NCBI RefSeq assembly: GCF_021646545.1
Contig: NZ_JAKIRP010000019.1
Span: forward strand, 100,690-164,689
DNA: 64,000 nt
From: Chitinophaga filiformis
Lineage (GTDB): Bacteria > Bacteroidota > Bacteroidia > Chitinophagales > Chitinophagaceae
Direction of reading: 5' to 3'
Both the position numbers and the translations under genes were made by a program. Positions 9,334 through 18,874 of the stretch are shown piece by piece; positions within the stretch are counted from its first letter, which is position 1, and every line of letters starts with the position of its first letter. The notes beneath the pieces are model-generated. The model saw nothing but the letters and a program-made list of their open reading frames with translations. It made no database searches and was not told the origin of the DNA.

Positions 9334-9762
9334 ATGAAGATGAGATTACAGGCCATTCTGTGTGCAGTCGTACTGGCCCTTGCATTCAGCGCGTGTAACA
9401 GCGGCCGTACCAACAAACTGCTGGTACACAAAAAATGGCGGGTGTATGATGTGGTCGTCCCACCGGGATCGGCCTACGATATTACACAGATCAACCAGGC
9501 CACTGACCTGAAACGAGGATATTATACCAATGTGTACTACCAGTTCCTTGACAATAACCTGTTCATCGCCACCATTGACAATAAACCGGATTCCGGCAAG
9601 TACAAACTACTGAGTGACGGTAAGATCATCTCTGTCACTGCGGCCAATGGCCTGCGGTCTGCAGAGAACCTGGTGACCGTTGTGAAGCTTGATGAAACGC
9701 ATTTTGATATGAAGGTGAAATCGGGGGAGTACTATTTTATACTGAAGACGAAAGCTGAATGA
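9334..9762 (+). CDS. Small lipoprotein, lipocalin-like
   Basis: A 142-residue protein with a lipoprotein signal ending in the lipobox ALAFSAC (Cys21). The mature part starts with LLVHKKWRVYDVV and continues as predicted beta strands (YQFLDNNLFIATID, SGKYKLLSDGKIISVTA, FDMKVKSGEYYFIL). This order is typical of the lipocalin-like small lipoproteins of Bacteroidota. No function can be assigned. It is translated within the ggt operon: 9 bases after the DUF1572 gene and 4 bases before the PLP enzyme. Confidence 0.7.
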   Translation: MKMRLQAILCAVVLALAFSACNSGRTNKLLVHKKWRVYDVVVPPGSAYDITQINQATDLKRGYYTNVYYQFLDNNLFIATIDNKPDSGKYKLLSDGKIISVTAANGLRSAENLVTVVKLDETHFDMKVKSGEYYFILKTKAE

Positions 9763-9766
9763 GGAC

Positions 9767-10813
9767 ATGCAGGCACAATTTACACATACAACGCCTACCA
9801 GCAGAACGAGCATTTCCGGAAAAGAATATCTCTTCTTTTCCGGATTTTCTTATCTGGGTTTACATGCACTTCCTGCTTTTAAGGAGCTGCTGAAACAGGG
9901 CATTGATGAATACGGGACGACTTTTATTTCCTCGCGTATCGCCAACACGAGGCTGCAGCTGTATGATGAACTGGAACATGCGCTGGCCGTATTGCTGCAG
10001 CAACAGGCATCGGCTACCTTTTCTTCCGGCTATCTGGCCTCCCAGTCGGCAGTGCAATATGCCGCGACAAGGGGAGAACTGTTGTATGCCCCCTCCGCAC
10101 ATCCGGCTTTATGGAAAGGGCAGCCGCACATTCCTGTGCAGGACTGGTCTGCCTGGGCGGCAGCAACGGTCGACAAGGTCAATGCGCATCCGGACGAGCG
10201 CTTTGTAATTGTGGCAGACAGTGTGAATCCGCTTACGAGCACCATCAATGATTTCTCCTGGCTGCAACAACTGAAACGGCAGGTGCTCGTGCTCATTGAC
10301 GATGCACATGGTATTGGGGTGATCGGTGCAAATGGCAACGGCATCGTACATACACTGCCGCAGCATCCTCCCGTACGTTATCTGCTTGCAGCATCCCTTG
10401 CCAAGGCTTACAGTGCTCAGGGAGGGGTAGTATCGGGACATGCAGCAGATATTGCCGCCATTAAAAAGCTGCCCCTGTTCACCGGCGCCACGCCCATGAT
10501 GCCGGCCAATGCCTGGGCTTTCCTGCAAAGTTTTTCTCTGCATGCTGAACAAAGGGCCTTGTTACAGCAGCGGATCAATTATTTTACATCACTGACGGGA
10601 AATATCGGATATTTGCACAACCCCTTCCATCTGCCGGTATTCCTGCTGAAGGATAATGCCGGTATTGAAAAATACCTGCTGGAGCATGATATCATGATCT
10701 CCTCATTTGGCTATCCCAATCCGGATAGCCCTCCTGTAAACAGGATCATTGTTTCTGCGCAGCATTCGGAGGAGGACCTGTATGTACTGCATAAGTTACT
10801 CTTAAACAGATAG
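9767..10813 (+). CDS. PLP-dependent alpha-oxoamine-synthase-like enzyme (BioF/KBL family)
   Basis: A 348-residue fold-type-I aminotransferase of the alpha-oxoamine synthase group. Visible landmarks are YLFFSGFSYLGLHALP, GTTFISSRIANT, ATFSSGYLASQSAV, the PLP-binding Asp-x-Ala-His in LIDDAHGIGVIG, and the Schiff-base Lys in LLAASLAKAYSAQGG. It is somewhat shorter than BioF (about 385) and lacks the long N-terminal arm. The family condenses an amino acid with an acyl-CoA, but no other biotin genes are nearby, so assigning bioF would be unsafe. Spacing of 4 bases before and 2 bases after it indicates a shared transcript with the lipoprotein and TraB genes. Confidence 0.8.
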   Translation: MQAQFTHTTPTSRTSISGKEYLFFSGFSYLGLHALPAFKELLKQGIDEYGTTFISSRIANTRLQLYDELEHALAVLLQQQASATFSSGYLASQSAVQYAATRGELLYAPSAHPALWKGQPHIPVQDWSAWAAATVDKVNAHPDERFVIVADSVNPLTSTINDFSWLQQLKRQVLVLIDDAHGIGVIGANGNGIVHTLPQHPPVRYLLAASLAKAYSAQGGVVSGHAADIAAIKKLPLFTGATPMMPANAWAFLQSFSLHAEQRALLQQRINYFTSLTGNIGYLHNPFHLPVFLLKDNAGIEKYLLEHDIMISSFGYPNPDSPPVNRIIVSAQHSEEDLYVLHKLLLNR

Positions 10814-10815
10814 AC

Positions 10816-11694
10816 ATGTTACTCAAAAAGATCTCCCTGTTGTTTTCCTGCAGCCTGCTGTTGTTAACCGCCAAAGGCCAGCAGACAGCCCCCGAAAAGT
10901 CTTCCCTGCTCTGGGAAATATCCGGCAAAGGCCTGCAAAGTCCGTCCTGGTTGTATGGCACCATTCATGCCATCTGTCCGGACGATCATCATTTCTCTTC
11001 CGCTGCCCTGGATGCGCTGAAGCAATCCAAAGCGCTGTACCTGGAGGTGAATATCGACGATAAACAGGAAGTAGGCCGTATACAGTCCGCAGCACTTATG
11101 CCGGAGCCCTATTCCTTCAAGGCGCTGTTTGCGGCAGCTGATTATGCGAAAATGTCCACCTGGTTCCATGATAGTCTCAACATCGAACTGGCACAATTGG
11201 ATAAGCTGAAGCCACTGATCATCTATTCCATCATGCTACAGAAGTTCGCCGCCACTACCTGCGACAGGCCGGTATCTACAGAAGTAGAACTTGTGAAACT
11301 GGCCAAAGCGCAGCAGCTACCGATCAAAGGACTTGAAGCGATATTGGACCAGCTGGCCATGTTTGACAGCATTCCCGATACGGAAGAAGCCGCAATGATG
11401 CTGAAGAGCATTACAGATACGGCGAAATCGAGGGAAGATTATCGCAGGATGGTAAGTGCATATAAGCAGGGAGATATCCGGTTATTATACAACCAGATCG
11501 TCCAGATGGAAGATATGCTCAGGTACAAGGAGCTGCTGCTGGACAGGCGTAACCGTAACTGGATAAGTATCATCAGCAGTGAAGCGGCAAAAGCGCCCAC
11601 TTTCTTCGCGGTAGGCGCGGGACATCTGGGTGGAAACATAGGGGTAATTGAACTGTTGCGGAAAGAAGGATATACTGTTAAACCTGTGTTATAA
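10816..11694 (+). CDS. TraB/GumN-family protein
   Basis: A 292-residue exported protein with signal LISLLFSCSLLLLTAKGQQ-like leader. The TraB/GumN domain begins with LLWEISGKGLQSPSWLYGTIHAI and includes ALDALKQSKALYLEVNID. The C-terminal ending FFAVGAGHLGGNIGVIELLRKEGYTV gives the second conserved GxxHLxG. Related TIKI-type proteins are metallopeptidases that use these GTIH / GAGHL histidines and an upstream Glu, so a periplasmic protease is a reasonable inference. It starts 2 bases after the PLP enzyme stop and appears to end the operon. Confidence 0.85.
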   Translation: MLLKKISLLFSCSLLLLTAKGQQTAPEKSSLLWEISGKGLQSPSWLYGTIHAICPDDHHFSSAALDALKQSKALYLEVNIDDKQEVGRIQSAALMPEPYSFKALFAAADYAKMSTWFHDSLNIELAQLDKLKPLIIYSIMLQKFAATTCDRPVSTEVELVKLAKAQQLPIKGLEAILDQLAMFDSIPDTEEAAMMLKSITDTAKSREDYRRMVSAYKQGDIRLLYNQIVQMEDMLRYKELLLDRRNRNWISIISSEAAKAPTFFAVGAGHLGGNIGVIELLRKEGYTVKPVL

Positions 11695-11771
11695 CTACAC
11701 TACTCATACAATACTCACAGACGATAGCCGGCAGTTCTGCGTTCTCTTATAGTTCTATCAAGTAATTCAAC

Positions 11772-11779
11772 TATTTTTG
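11772..11779 (+). promoter_or_regulatory. -7 promoter box of the TamB gene
   Basis: TATTTTTG matches the Bacteroidota -7 consensus TAnnTTTG. Transcription would begin around 11786, just before the region that encodes the transmembrane anchor of TamB. No convincing -33 TTG is seen. Confidence 0.5.
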
Positions 11780-11798
11780 CCGGATTAAATATCGCCGT

Positions 11799-14700
11799 CT
11801 GAAAAAAGTACGTAAAATATTATCTGTTATTTTCCTGAGTATCCTGGGCCTGATCATCCTGATCGGTGTACTGGTGAACATTCCGGCGATACAGAATTTC
11901 CTGGTGCATCAAGTCACCGAACGCCTGTCAGAACAACTGAGAACCCGGGTAGAGATCGATCACGTCAATATCCGCCTGTTTAACAGCCTCCGACTGGAAG
12001 GCACACTGATAGAAGATCGTCATAAAGATACCCTGCTGTATGCCCGTGTACTGCAATTGCGCATTACTGACTGGTTCTTTTTCCAGGACAAACCTGTTAT
12101 CAAGTTTATCGGACTGGATGATGCGGATGTGAACCTGATACGCCACAGGAATGATTCTGTATGGAACTATCAATTCATCGTCGATGAATTCAGCGCTCCG
12201 CCCGATACGAGCCTGAAGCCCCGCAAAGGCAGCGGCGGTGTGTCTTTTGACCTCCGCAAGACGGATCTGCGCAATGTGCGCATTAACCAGATAGATGCCT
12301 GGGTCGGAGAAGACATGCGCGTGGCGGCTAAACGCATTTATCTCGACGCCAAGAATATTGACCTTAACCTGCATAACATTGATATACAGGAGCTGACGCT
12401 GGATAAACCTACGTTTATCATTTCCCGGTACCCGGCTTCTCCCCTGCGTAAGAAACGTCGTCCTGCACCGGCAGCCCCACTGACAGATACGGCCGCCATT
12501 CCTGCCCTCCGCTGGAACAGTGCCAACTGGAAGCTGCTGGTGAAAGAAATAACCATCAAGGATGGTACATTGGGGGTGGATGATCTGGAAGACCCGACGC
12601 CGGTAGAAAAAGGTTACTTTGCGCCCAATCATATCCGCTTCAATAAGATCGACCTGTCGCTGACCAATACCAGCCTGGTAAAAGACAGCATCATCGGCGA
12701 CCTGACCATGAGCACTAAAGAGCGCAGTGGCTTCGAGGTTAAAAAGCTGACGGCAAAGTTCAAAATGTCGCCCGTAGAGATGGAGTTCTCCCACATGGAC
12801 CTGTTCACCAACCGCAGCCACCTGCGCGACTACTATACCATGCAGTATGCTGATATCAGTGACATGAACCGTTACATTGATGAGGTATATATGCGTGCGC
12901 ATATTGTGAACAGCAGCCTGCATTCTGACGATATCGCCTATTTTGCACCCGAACTATCCGACTGGAAAAAAGAGATCTCCCTGAGCGGCGACGCCCGTGG
13001 GCCGGTCAGCAACCTGAAAGCATCCAATATCCGGCTGGAAGCCGGCACTACCACCCGCCTGAAAGGAGGACTGGAAATGCGTGGCCTTCCGGATATCAAC
13101 GATACCTACATTGACTTTAATGCAGAAGAACTGCTGACCACAGGGGCTGATATCATCAGCATTGCCCCTGATCTGCGGAATATAGACCCCGTACAACTGG
13201 AAAGACTGAACAACATCCGTTTTGCTGGTACCTTTACGGGTTTCGTAAATGACTTCGTAGCATATGGTAAATTCCAGACCAACCTGGGTAACCTGAATTC
13301 CGACCTTAACTTCAAAACGAACAGGGATGTGCCGGTATATTCGGGAAGCCTCACCACAGATGCTTTCAATGTAGGCGCCCTGATGGGCGTGCCTGAGATA
13401 TCTACCATCTCCCTCAGCGCAAAACTGAATGGGGAAGGCTTCAACTTCAGGACCCTGAAGGCGGCAGTAGACGCCGATGTACAGCAAATTACACTGAACG
13501 GCTACAGCTACAATAATATCAAGACCAAGGGGGACATGAACCGTAAATTCTTCAACGGCGCCCTGACAGTCAATGATCCCAACCTGGATATGGATTTTGC
13601 CGGTACCATTGACTTCAACGGTGATGTACCGGTGTTCGATTTCGACTCCGACATACGCCATGGCAACCTGAGAGCTTTAAAACTGACAAGCGATTCCATC
13701 GTGCTGCAGGCCAAACTGGCCCTCAACTTTGCCGGCGACAACATAGACAACTTCAACGGTTCCGCCAGGGTATACAATGTATCGCTGTTCAAGGACCAGC
13801 GCAGGCTGGAGTTTGACTCGCTCAACGTATCCACCCACCTGGAAAATAATGTGAAGGTGCTGGCCATCCAGGGTAGTGAGATAGGCGGATATGTAAAAGG
13901 GAACTATAGCTTCATGCAGCTGCCGGATGCGTTCCGCCTCCTGCTGAACAAATATTACCCCAGCTACTTCCCTACTGCGCCGAAAGACAATATCCAGCAG
14001 GATTTCTCTTTCGCCTTCCAGCTGGGACAGGTAGATAAACTGATCCGTGGCTTCTCAAAAGATATTTCCGGCTTTGACAACTCTACCATAGAAGGCAACC
14101 TGAATACCATTAAAGGAAACCTTGCCCTGAATGTGAACGTGCCGCTGGCCTCTTACAGGAACTATCATTTCGAAAATCTTCAGCTGAAAAGCACAGGGAC
14201 CTTCGACAAGATAGACATCAGCACGAGCATCGGGAAGGTATCTTCCGGCGACAAGGTATGGCTGCAGCATCCGTTGATCCTCGCCAATTCCGGCAGGGAT
14301 ACTTCCTATATCAAAGTGGACCTGCAGGCGGCAGACTCTTCCACCATGGATGGTTTTTATGCCAGGGTTATAACAGTGGCGGAGGGTGTGAAGGTGAGCT
14401 TCCTCAACAGTGCGTTTACGGTCAACGAGCGGCAATGGAATGTGACGCCAGGCAATGAAATCTACTGGAGCAAGGACTTCCTGACTATCCATAATCTGCA
14501 GGTAACGAGGAACGAACAGAGTATTACGGTAGAGACGAACGAATTCAACCCGGACGAGTCTAAATTTATCGTGAACCTGAAGAACCTGAACCTGTCGGAC
14601 GTGATACCCTACCAGCTGACCAGCATGCGTATAGAGGGTTTTGCAGATGGCACGATCAATATATCCGATCCCACCCACAACCTGGACGTCAATGCTCTGA

Positions 14701-16619
14701 TCACCACCAGCGAGCTGCGTATTGACAACGACTCCATTGGACTGGTGGCCTTCGAAGGCGGTTACAAACAGGAAACAGGCGACGTGACCTTCTCCGTCAA
14801 ATCGGAGAATAAGGGGAAGAATTTCTTTGCGGAAGGACTGGCAGGGGTCTCTGCCACCAACAACAGGTTACAGGCAAATGTGGAGCTGAATGGTACCTCC
14901 CTCAGTGTGCTGGACCGCTTTGTGAATGAATATGTGACCGACCTGAAAGGGATGGCCTCCGGCAAACTGTCCATAACGGGTACTACGCAACAGCCATCCG
15001 TACATGGTAATCTTCGTGTGGACAGTGCGGGTGTGAAAGTCTTGTACCTGGGCACATATTATACCATCCCCCGGCTCAACCTGAATATAGACGACAAGCT
15101 GATTGAATTCGGTAACTTCTTTATAATTGATAAGAATAACAGCCGGGCTACTGCGAGCGGTTACATTTCACATGATCATTTCAACAATCTGAACTTCGAC
15201 TTTGACGTTACGGCCCGCAACTTCATCTTCCTGAACACGGATGCAGAAGACAGTGACCTGTTTTATGGGAACGTGATCGCAGATGGCAAGGTGTATTTCT
15301 CCGGTCCGTTGAACGACCTGCAGCTGCGTATCCAGGCCAGACCGGGCAGGACCACGCATTTCTATCTGCCGTTATCAGACAGTAAAGATATCGGCCGTTC
15401 AGATTACATCACGTTCAAGTCGTACGGAACGGAGATGAAGGAGGAAAAGAAAAAGAAGAAGGACAACGTAAAACTGAGTGTTAAACTGGACATTTCTGCT
15501 ACACCAGACGCCCAGATCGACGTGATCATGGACGCTGCTTCCGGTGATATGATCTCAGCGAACGGTACGGGTAACCTGCAGATCAATGTGAATACGGAAG
15601 GCGATTTTACCATGTTCGGTAATTATGAGATCAATAACGGATCGTACAATTTCACGCTGCAAAGGCTGACCAGCTGGAAGTTTGACATTGATAAAAGCAG
15701 TTCCATCACCTGGAACGGCGATCCTAACGAGGCTAAAGTGGATATCCACGCGAAATATACCCTGCCTAAAGTAAGTCTTTATAACCTGGTGGGTAATTCC
15801 TCCACTGCCGGTGACAAGCTGGCTACCCGTACAGAAAGGGTAGACATCCTCATCAACCTGCGCAATGAGCTAATGAAACCGGATATCACTTACGAGATCA
15901 GTCTTCCGGAAGTAGGCTCAGTGGCCTATGAAAGTGGTGTAGCGGCTAAACTCCGTGAGATCAACCAGGACCAGAACAAGGCCCTGCAACAAATGGCCGG
16001 TCTGCTGCTGTTTAACCAGTTCCTGCCGGAAGATCCTAACTCAGCCGGCGGTGCCAGTGTTGCAACTACCGGTAAGAACAGTGTGGGTCAGGCACTGAGT
16101 GCGCAGGCATCTGCTATTCTGAACAATATTACCGGCACCTTATTAAAGAACAGCGGTATCGGTATCAATGTAAACTACAGGGCTTATAACATTGGTAGTC
16201 AGGACAATGCATCTCTGGACCGTAACCAGGTGAGCGCAGGGGTGACCAGTAATCTTTATAATAACAGGATCAGGCTATATGTGGGTGGTGACTATGACTG
16301 GGGTAAGGCCAGCACCTCTGCCAATGCCAACCGTTTTGCGGGCGACTTCAGGGCAGAGTACCTCCTGACGCCGGAAGGGCGTATCCGTATCAATGCTTTC
16401 AGTAAATCGGACTATGACGTGTATAACCTGGTGAACCGTAATAAGGCGGGTCTGGGTATTTCCTATATACGCGAGTATAATAAGTTCGCAGAGTTGTTTA
16501 ATGAGCGAAACAGGCGGAGGTTTATTGATTCGATCAGGAGGGCGGAAGCCATCCGGCAGGAAGAGATTGAAAAACAGCGGGAAAGGGAGGATAGTTTGAA
16601 GAGGAGGGCTGGGAATTAA
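11799..16619 (+). CDS. tamB: TamB-domain translocation/assembly module protein
   Basis: A very long inner-membrane-anchored periplasmic protein made of repetitive amphipathic beta strands, ending in the conserved TamB domain (about the last 450 residues; ITGTLLKNSGIGINVNYRAYN, RIRLYVGGDYDWG, EYLLTPEGRIRINAFSKSDYD). TamB/AsmA-like proteins bridge inner and outer membrane and carry lipids or assist outer-membrane protein assembly. The first ATG/GTG/TTG in frame is GTG at 11874, but the frame is open from 11766. Codons from 11799 read LKKVRKILSVIFLSILGLII, a classic membrane anchor that GTG would cut off. A -7 box ends at 11779, so CTG at 11799 (or another non-AUG codon) is taken as start; a sequencing error in an ATG is the alternative. 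Followed by a convergent small gene. Confidence 0.85.
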   Translation: MKKVRKILSVIFLSILGLIILIGVLVNIPAIQNFLVHQVTERLSEQLRTRVEIDHVNIRLFNSLRLEGTLIEDRHKDTLLYARVLQLRITDWFFFQDKPVIKFIGLDDADVNLIRHRNDSVWNYQFIVDEFSAPPDTSLKPRKGSGGVSFDLRKTDLRNVRINQIDAWVGEDMRVAAKRIYLDAKNIDLNLHNIDIQELTLDKPTFIISRYPASPLRKKRRPAPAAPLTDTAAIPALRWNSANWKLLVKEITIKDGTLGVDDLEDPTPVEKGYFAPNHIRFNKIDLSLTNTSLVKDSIIGDLTMSTKERSGFEVKKLTAKFKMSPVEMEFSHMDLFTNRSHLRDYYTMQYADISDMNRYIDEVYMRAHIVNSSLHSDDIAYFAPELSDWKKEISLSGDARGPVSNLKASNIRLEAGTTTRLKGGLEMRGLPDINDTYIDFNAEELLTTGADIISIAPDLRNIDPVQLERLNNIRFAGTFTGFVNDFVAYGKFQTNLGNLNSDLNFKTNRDVPVYSGSLTTDAFNVGALMGVPEISTISLSAKLNGEGFNFRTLKAAVDADVQQITLNGYSYNNIKTKGDMNRKFFNGALTVNDPNLDMDFAGTIDFNGDVPVFDFDSDIRHGNLRALKLTSDSIVLQAKLALNFAGDNIDNFNGSARVYNVSLFKDQRRLEFDSLNVSTHLENNVKVLAIQGSEIGGYVKGNYSFMQLPDAFRLLLNKYYPSYFPTAPKDNIQQDFSFAFQLGQVDKLIRGFSKDISGFDNSTIEGNLNTIKGNLALNVNVPLASYRNYHFENLQLKSTGTFDKIDISTSIGKVSSGDKVWLQHPLILANSGRDTSYIKVDLQAADSSTMDGFYARVITVAEGVKVSFLNSAFTVNERQWNVTPGNEIYWSKDFLTIHNLQVTRNEQSITVETNEFNPDESKFIVNLKNLNLSDVIPYQLTSMRIEGFADGTINISDPTHNLDVNALITTSELRIDNDSIGLVAFEGGYKQETGDVTFSVKSENKGKNFFAEGLAGVSATNNRLQANVELNGTSLSVLDRFVNEYVTDLKGMASGKLSITGTTQQPSVHGNLRVDSAGVKVLYLGTYYTIPRLNLNIDDKLIEFGNFFIIDKNNSRATASGYISHDHFNNLNFDFDVTARNFIFLNTDAEDSDLFYGNVIADGKVYFSGPLNDLQLRIQARPGRTTHFYLPLSDSKDIGRSDYITFKSYGTEMKEEKKKKKDNVKLSVKLDISATPDAQIDVIMDAASGDMISANGTGNLQINVNTEGDFTMFGNYEINNGSYNFTLQRLTSWKFDIDKSSSITWNGDPNEAKVDIHAKYTLPKVSLYNLVGNSSTAGDKLATRTERVDILINLRNELMKPDITYEISLPEVGSVAYESGVAAKLREINQDQNKALQQMAGLLLFNQFLPEDPNSAGGASVATTGKNSVGQALSAQASAILNNITGTLLKNSGIGINVNYRAYNIGSQDNASLDRNQVSAGVTSNLYNNRIRLYVGGDYDWGKASTSANANRFAGDFRAEYLLTPEGRIRINAFSKSDYDVYNLVNRNKAGLGISYIREYNKFAELFNERNRRRFIDSIRRAEAIRQEEIEKQREREDSLKRRAGN

Positions 16620-16697
16620 GGCTTTGTCTCGATTGGATTCAATATTCCATATAATTATAAATCGCGACATTTTTGTTGGAAATAAAAAGCCTGAGAA

Positions 16698-17171
16698 TTA
16701 CTCCTCAGGCTCAATTTCTTCGTATGATTCATACTTAGATTTCTTTCCTTTCTTCTCCCCTTGGGACACCCCGTAAAAATAGCTGCCTATAGCAGATAAA
16801 ATTGCGGGTACAACTACTTTGAGTATCTCCAAGGCGACCGACTCCTTATTTAAGCAAATAGTGATAGTAAGTACTACAAAAAAAGTTACTACTATCACTC
16901 CCCAGAAGTAATACTGCTGTTTTTGGCTAACCAATTTGTTTTTTCCGAGACGATCTTCATTCTGATTTTGGATATGCAGAGACTGTACTGCTATTGCATG
17001 GTCCTGCTCCATTTGTTTCTCTCTGAACTTTGCTTCTAAAGCCTGCAGCTCTAACTGTTTGCTTTGATTTTCTAAAAAGTGTTTAATTAAGCCTTCATCG
17101 AGTATAGGAGGAGGCGTGTCATGCGCCTGGTCTGCTGAGGGCGGAGAAGAATTAAGCGTGCTTTTTGACAT
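16698..17171 (-). CDS. Small membrane protein with coiled coil, unknown function
   Basis: About 157 residues, not recognised. The N-terminal 30 residues are Pro/Ser-rich. Residues 30-85 are a charged, heptad-like helix (HFLENQSKQLELQALEAKF) likely to form a coiled coil. Two hydrophobic helices follow (YFWGVIVVTFFVVLTITICL and LEILKVVVPAILSAIGSYFYG), then a Lys/Glu tail. ATG at 17171 is preferred over the adjacent TTG at 17174. The start lies inside the end of the upstream small gene, so the two are probably translationally coupled. Base composition is more AT-rich than the flanking TamB and ribBA genes, which hints at an acquired pair. Confidence 0.6.
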   Translation of the reverse strand: MSKSTLNSSPPSADQAHDTPPPILDEGLIKHFLENQSKQLELQALEAKFREKQMEQDHAIAVQSLHIQNQNEDRLGKNKLVSQKQQYYFWGVIVVTFFVVLTITICLNKESVALEILKVVVPAILSAIGSYFYGVSQGEKKGKKSKYESYEEIEPEE

Positions 17172-17337
17172 CAAAAATTGCCGGTGGTTTTATGGCAACC
17201 TTCACATGTCCAAAACCACGTTGGCCAATTTTAGGCGGGATAAACTTGCTTGACAGGATTTGTCCCTTGTTTTTTTCTACAAAGGATAAAAACGCTTTTG
17301 GCGTTAAAAGTCTCATGTTGGTGTCCTGTAGCCTCAT
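17152..17337 (-). CDS. Small basic protein, unknown function
   Basis: Sixty-one residues from ATG at 17337 (MRLQDTNMRLLTPKAFLSF), rich in Lys and Pro, no signal or membrane segment. An in-frame TTG at 17379 was rejected because it precedes the promoter box at 17365-17372. A second ATG at 17316 is also possible. Its last 20 bases overlap the start of the coiled-coil membrane protein, implying a two-gene operon. No family recognised. It could be a small adaptor or nucleic-acid-binding protein, but nothing in the sequence decides this. Confidence 0.5.
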   Translation of the reverse strand: MRLQDTNMRLLTPKAFLSFVEKNKGQILSSKFIPPKIGQRGFGHVKVAIKPPAIFDVKKHA

Positions 17338-17364
17338 ATCCTGATATGTTTTGCTAATGGGTTG

Positions 17365-17372
17365 CAAAGGTA
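17365..17372 (-). promoter_or_regulatory. -7 promoter box for the two small genes
   Basis: On the minus strand the sequence reads TACCTTTG, an exact TAnnTTTG -7 box, 28 bases before ATG at 17337. A -33 TTG at the usual 19-base spacing is not visible. Confidence 0.5.
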
Positions 17373-17613
17373 ATACCAATTTAGTGAATAATTTTTGTTA
17401 TCGCAACCATTACAAAACAGCTAATCATTAGTTGGAAAAATTGAGCTGTTAATGGCGATAACTATCATACTACTGTTGCAATTGGTATAATAGTATAACA
17501 TGAGTAATAAAAAAAATGTTTAAAAAATATAAAATTTGAGCGCCAATTACCTGCCTAAGATTGACAAATCACTAATTATCATATCTCAACTTTCACGGCA
17601 GCTAAAACGACAC

Positions 17614-17649
17614 AAAAAAAGGAATCAGCATAAAACTGATTCCTTTTTT
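17614..17649 (-). terminator. Terminator of ribBA
   Basis: GGAATCAG (17621-17628) pairs with CTGATTCC (17636-17643), flanked by A7 and T6 runs, giving up to 14 paired bases with a 7-base loop. It lies about 23 bases after the ribBA stop codon. The symmetric A/T flanks would also let it work for transcripts from the other side. Confidence 0.85.
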
Positions 17650-17671
17650 AATTGACGGAGGTTCTGCAAAA

Positions 17672-18874
17672 TTATCCCCTCAGTATCTCATGACCCAGCT
17701 TATCGCGTTTGGTCTTGAGATAGAATTCGTTATGTGGGTTTGGATGTACTTCGATCGGTACATTTTCCACCACTTCGAGGCCATACCCTTTCAATCCTGC
17801 ACGTTTGCGTGGATTGTTGGTGATCAGGCGCATTTTGGTAATGTTCAGGTGGCGGAGGATCTGTGCTCCTACCCCATAGTCGCGTTCATCCATTTTGAAG
17901 CCCAGTTCCAGGTTTGCCTGTACGGTGTCCCGGCCTTCTTCCTGGAGCTTGTAAGCTTTGAGCTTGTTCAGCAGTCCGATACCGCGGCCTTCCTGGTTCA
18001 TGTAGAGGATCAGACCTTTGCCGGCACGTTCTACCATTTCCATGGCCTTATGCAGTTGTTCACCGCAATCGCAGCGGAGCGAGTGCAGGACATCGCCGGT
18101 GGCACAGGAGGAGTGGATACGTACCAGGACTGGTTCGCCTTTTTCCCAGGATCCTTTTTTCAGGGCCATGTGGAGGTCGCCGGAGTTCAGTTGTTTGAAA
18201 GCTACCAGTTCGAAGTCGCCGTATGCCGTAGGCATATGTACGGTTACCTGTTCCTCAATCAGGGTTTCCTTTTCGAGGCGGTATTCGATCAGGTCTTTGA
18301 TGGAAATGAGCTTCAGGTCGAATTTATCTGCTATCTCCTTAAGTTGTGGCAGACGGGCCATAGAGCCGTCTTCATTCATGATCTCTACCAGTACGCCGGC
18401 GGGTTCAAAACCGGCCAGCCTGGCCAGGTCGATGGTTGCTTCTGTATGACCGGTACGGCGTAGTACGCCGCCGCTTTTTGCCTTCAGGGGGAAGATATGT
18501 CCCGGTTTCCCGAGCTCTTCGGGGCGTGTATTGGGATCTATCAAAGCCTGTACGGTCTTGGCGCGGTCGTGTGCTGATATACCTGTGGTGCATCCGTGAC
18601 CCAAAAGGTCTACTGATACGGTAAAGGGGGTTTGGTGCAGGGCGGTATTGTCACGCACCATCATCTCCAGTTTCAACTCCTCACAACGTTCCTCCACCAG
18701 CGGAGCACATATTAAACCACGGCCATAACGGCTCATAAAATTGATGATCTCCGGTGTTACGTTCCTTGCTGCTGTAACGAAATCGCCCTCATTCTCCCTG
18801 TCCTCGTCATCTACGACTATTACCAGCTTACCATTCCTGATATCTTCTATGGCTGATTCTATTGTATCTAGCAT
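17672..18874 (-). CDS. ribBA: Bifunctional 3,4-dihydroxy-2-butanone-4-phosphate synthase / GTP cyclohydrolase II
   Basis: A 400-residue fusion that supplies both precursors of riboflavin. The RibB half (1-200) has the acidic motif VVDDEDRENEGDF, DLLGHGCTTGISAHDRA, and GHTEATIDLARLAG. The RibA half (205-395) has the zinc-binding cysteines in SSCATGDVLHSLRCDCGEQL (Cys-x10-Cys-x-Cys), the GTP-binding NQEGRGIGLLNKLKAY, and the late LITNNPRKRAGLKGYGL. Length matches the usual RibBA. It stands alone, with a strong terminator downstream and a 369-base divergent intergenic region upstream. I see no FMN riboswitch in its leader. Confidence 0.97.
   Translation of the reverse strand: MLDTIESAIEDIRNGKLVIVVDDEDRENEGDFVTAARNVTPEIINFMSRYGRGLICAPLVEERCEELKLEMMVRDNTALHQTPFTVSVDLLGHGCTTGISAHDRAKTVQALIDPNTRPEELGKPGHIFPLKAKSGGVLRRTGHTEATIDLARLAGFEPAGVLVEIMNEDGSMARLPQLKEIADKFDLKLISIKDLIEYRLEKETLIEEQVTVHMPTAYGDFELVAFKQLNSGDLHMALKKGSWEKGEPVLVRIHSSCATGDVLHSLRCDCGEQLHKAMEMVERAGKGLILYMNQEGRGIGLLNKLKAYKLQEEGRDTVQANLELGFKMDERDYGVGAQILRHLNITKMRLITNNPRKRAGLKGYGLEVVENVPIEVHPNPHNEFYLKTKRDKLGHEILRG

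Noticed and set aside
9767..10813. Biotin synthesis gene bioF
   Set aside because: The fold and motifs fit the wider alpha-oxoamine synthase group, but the protein is short and no biotin genes are near.
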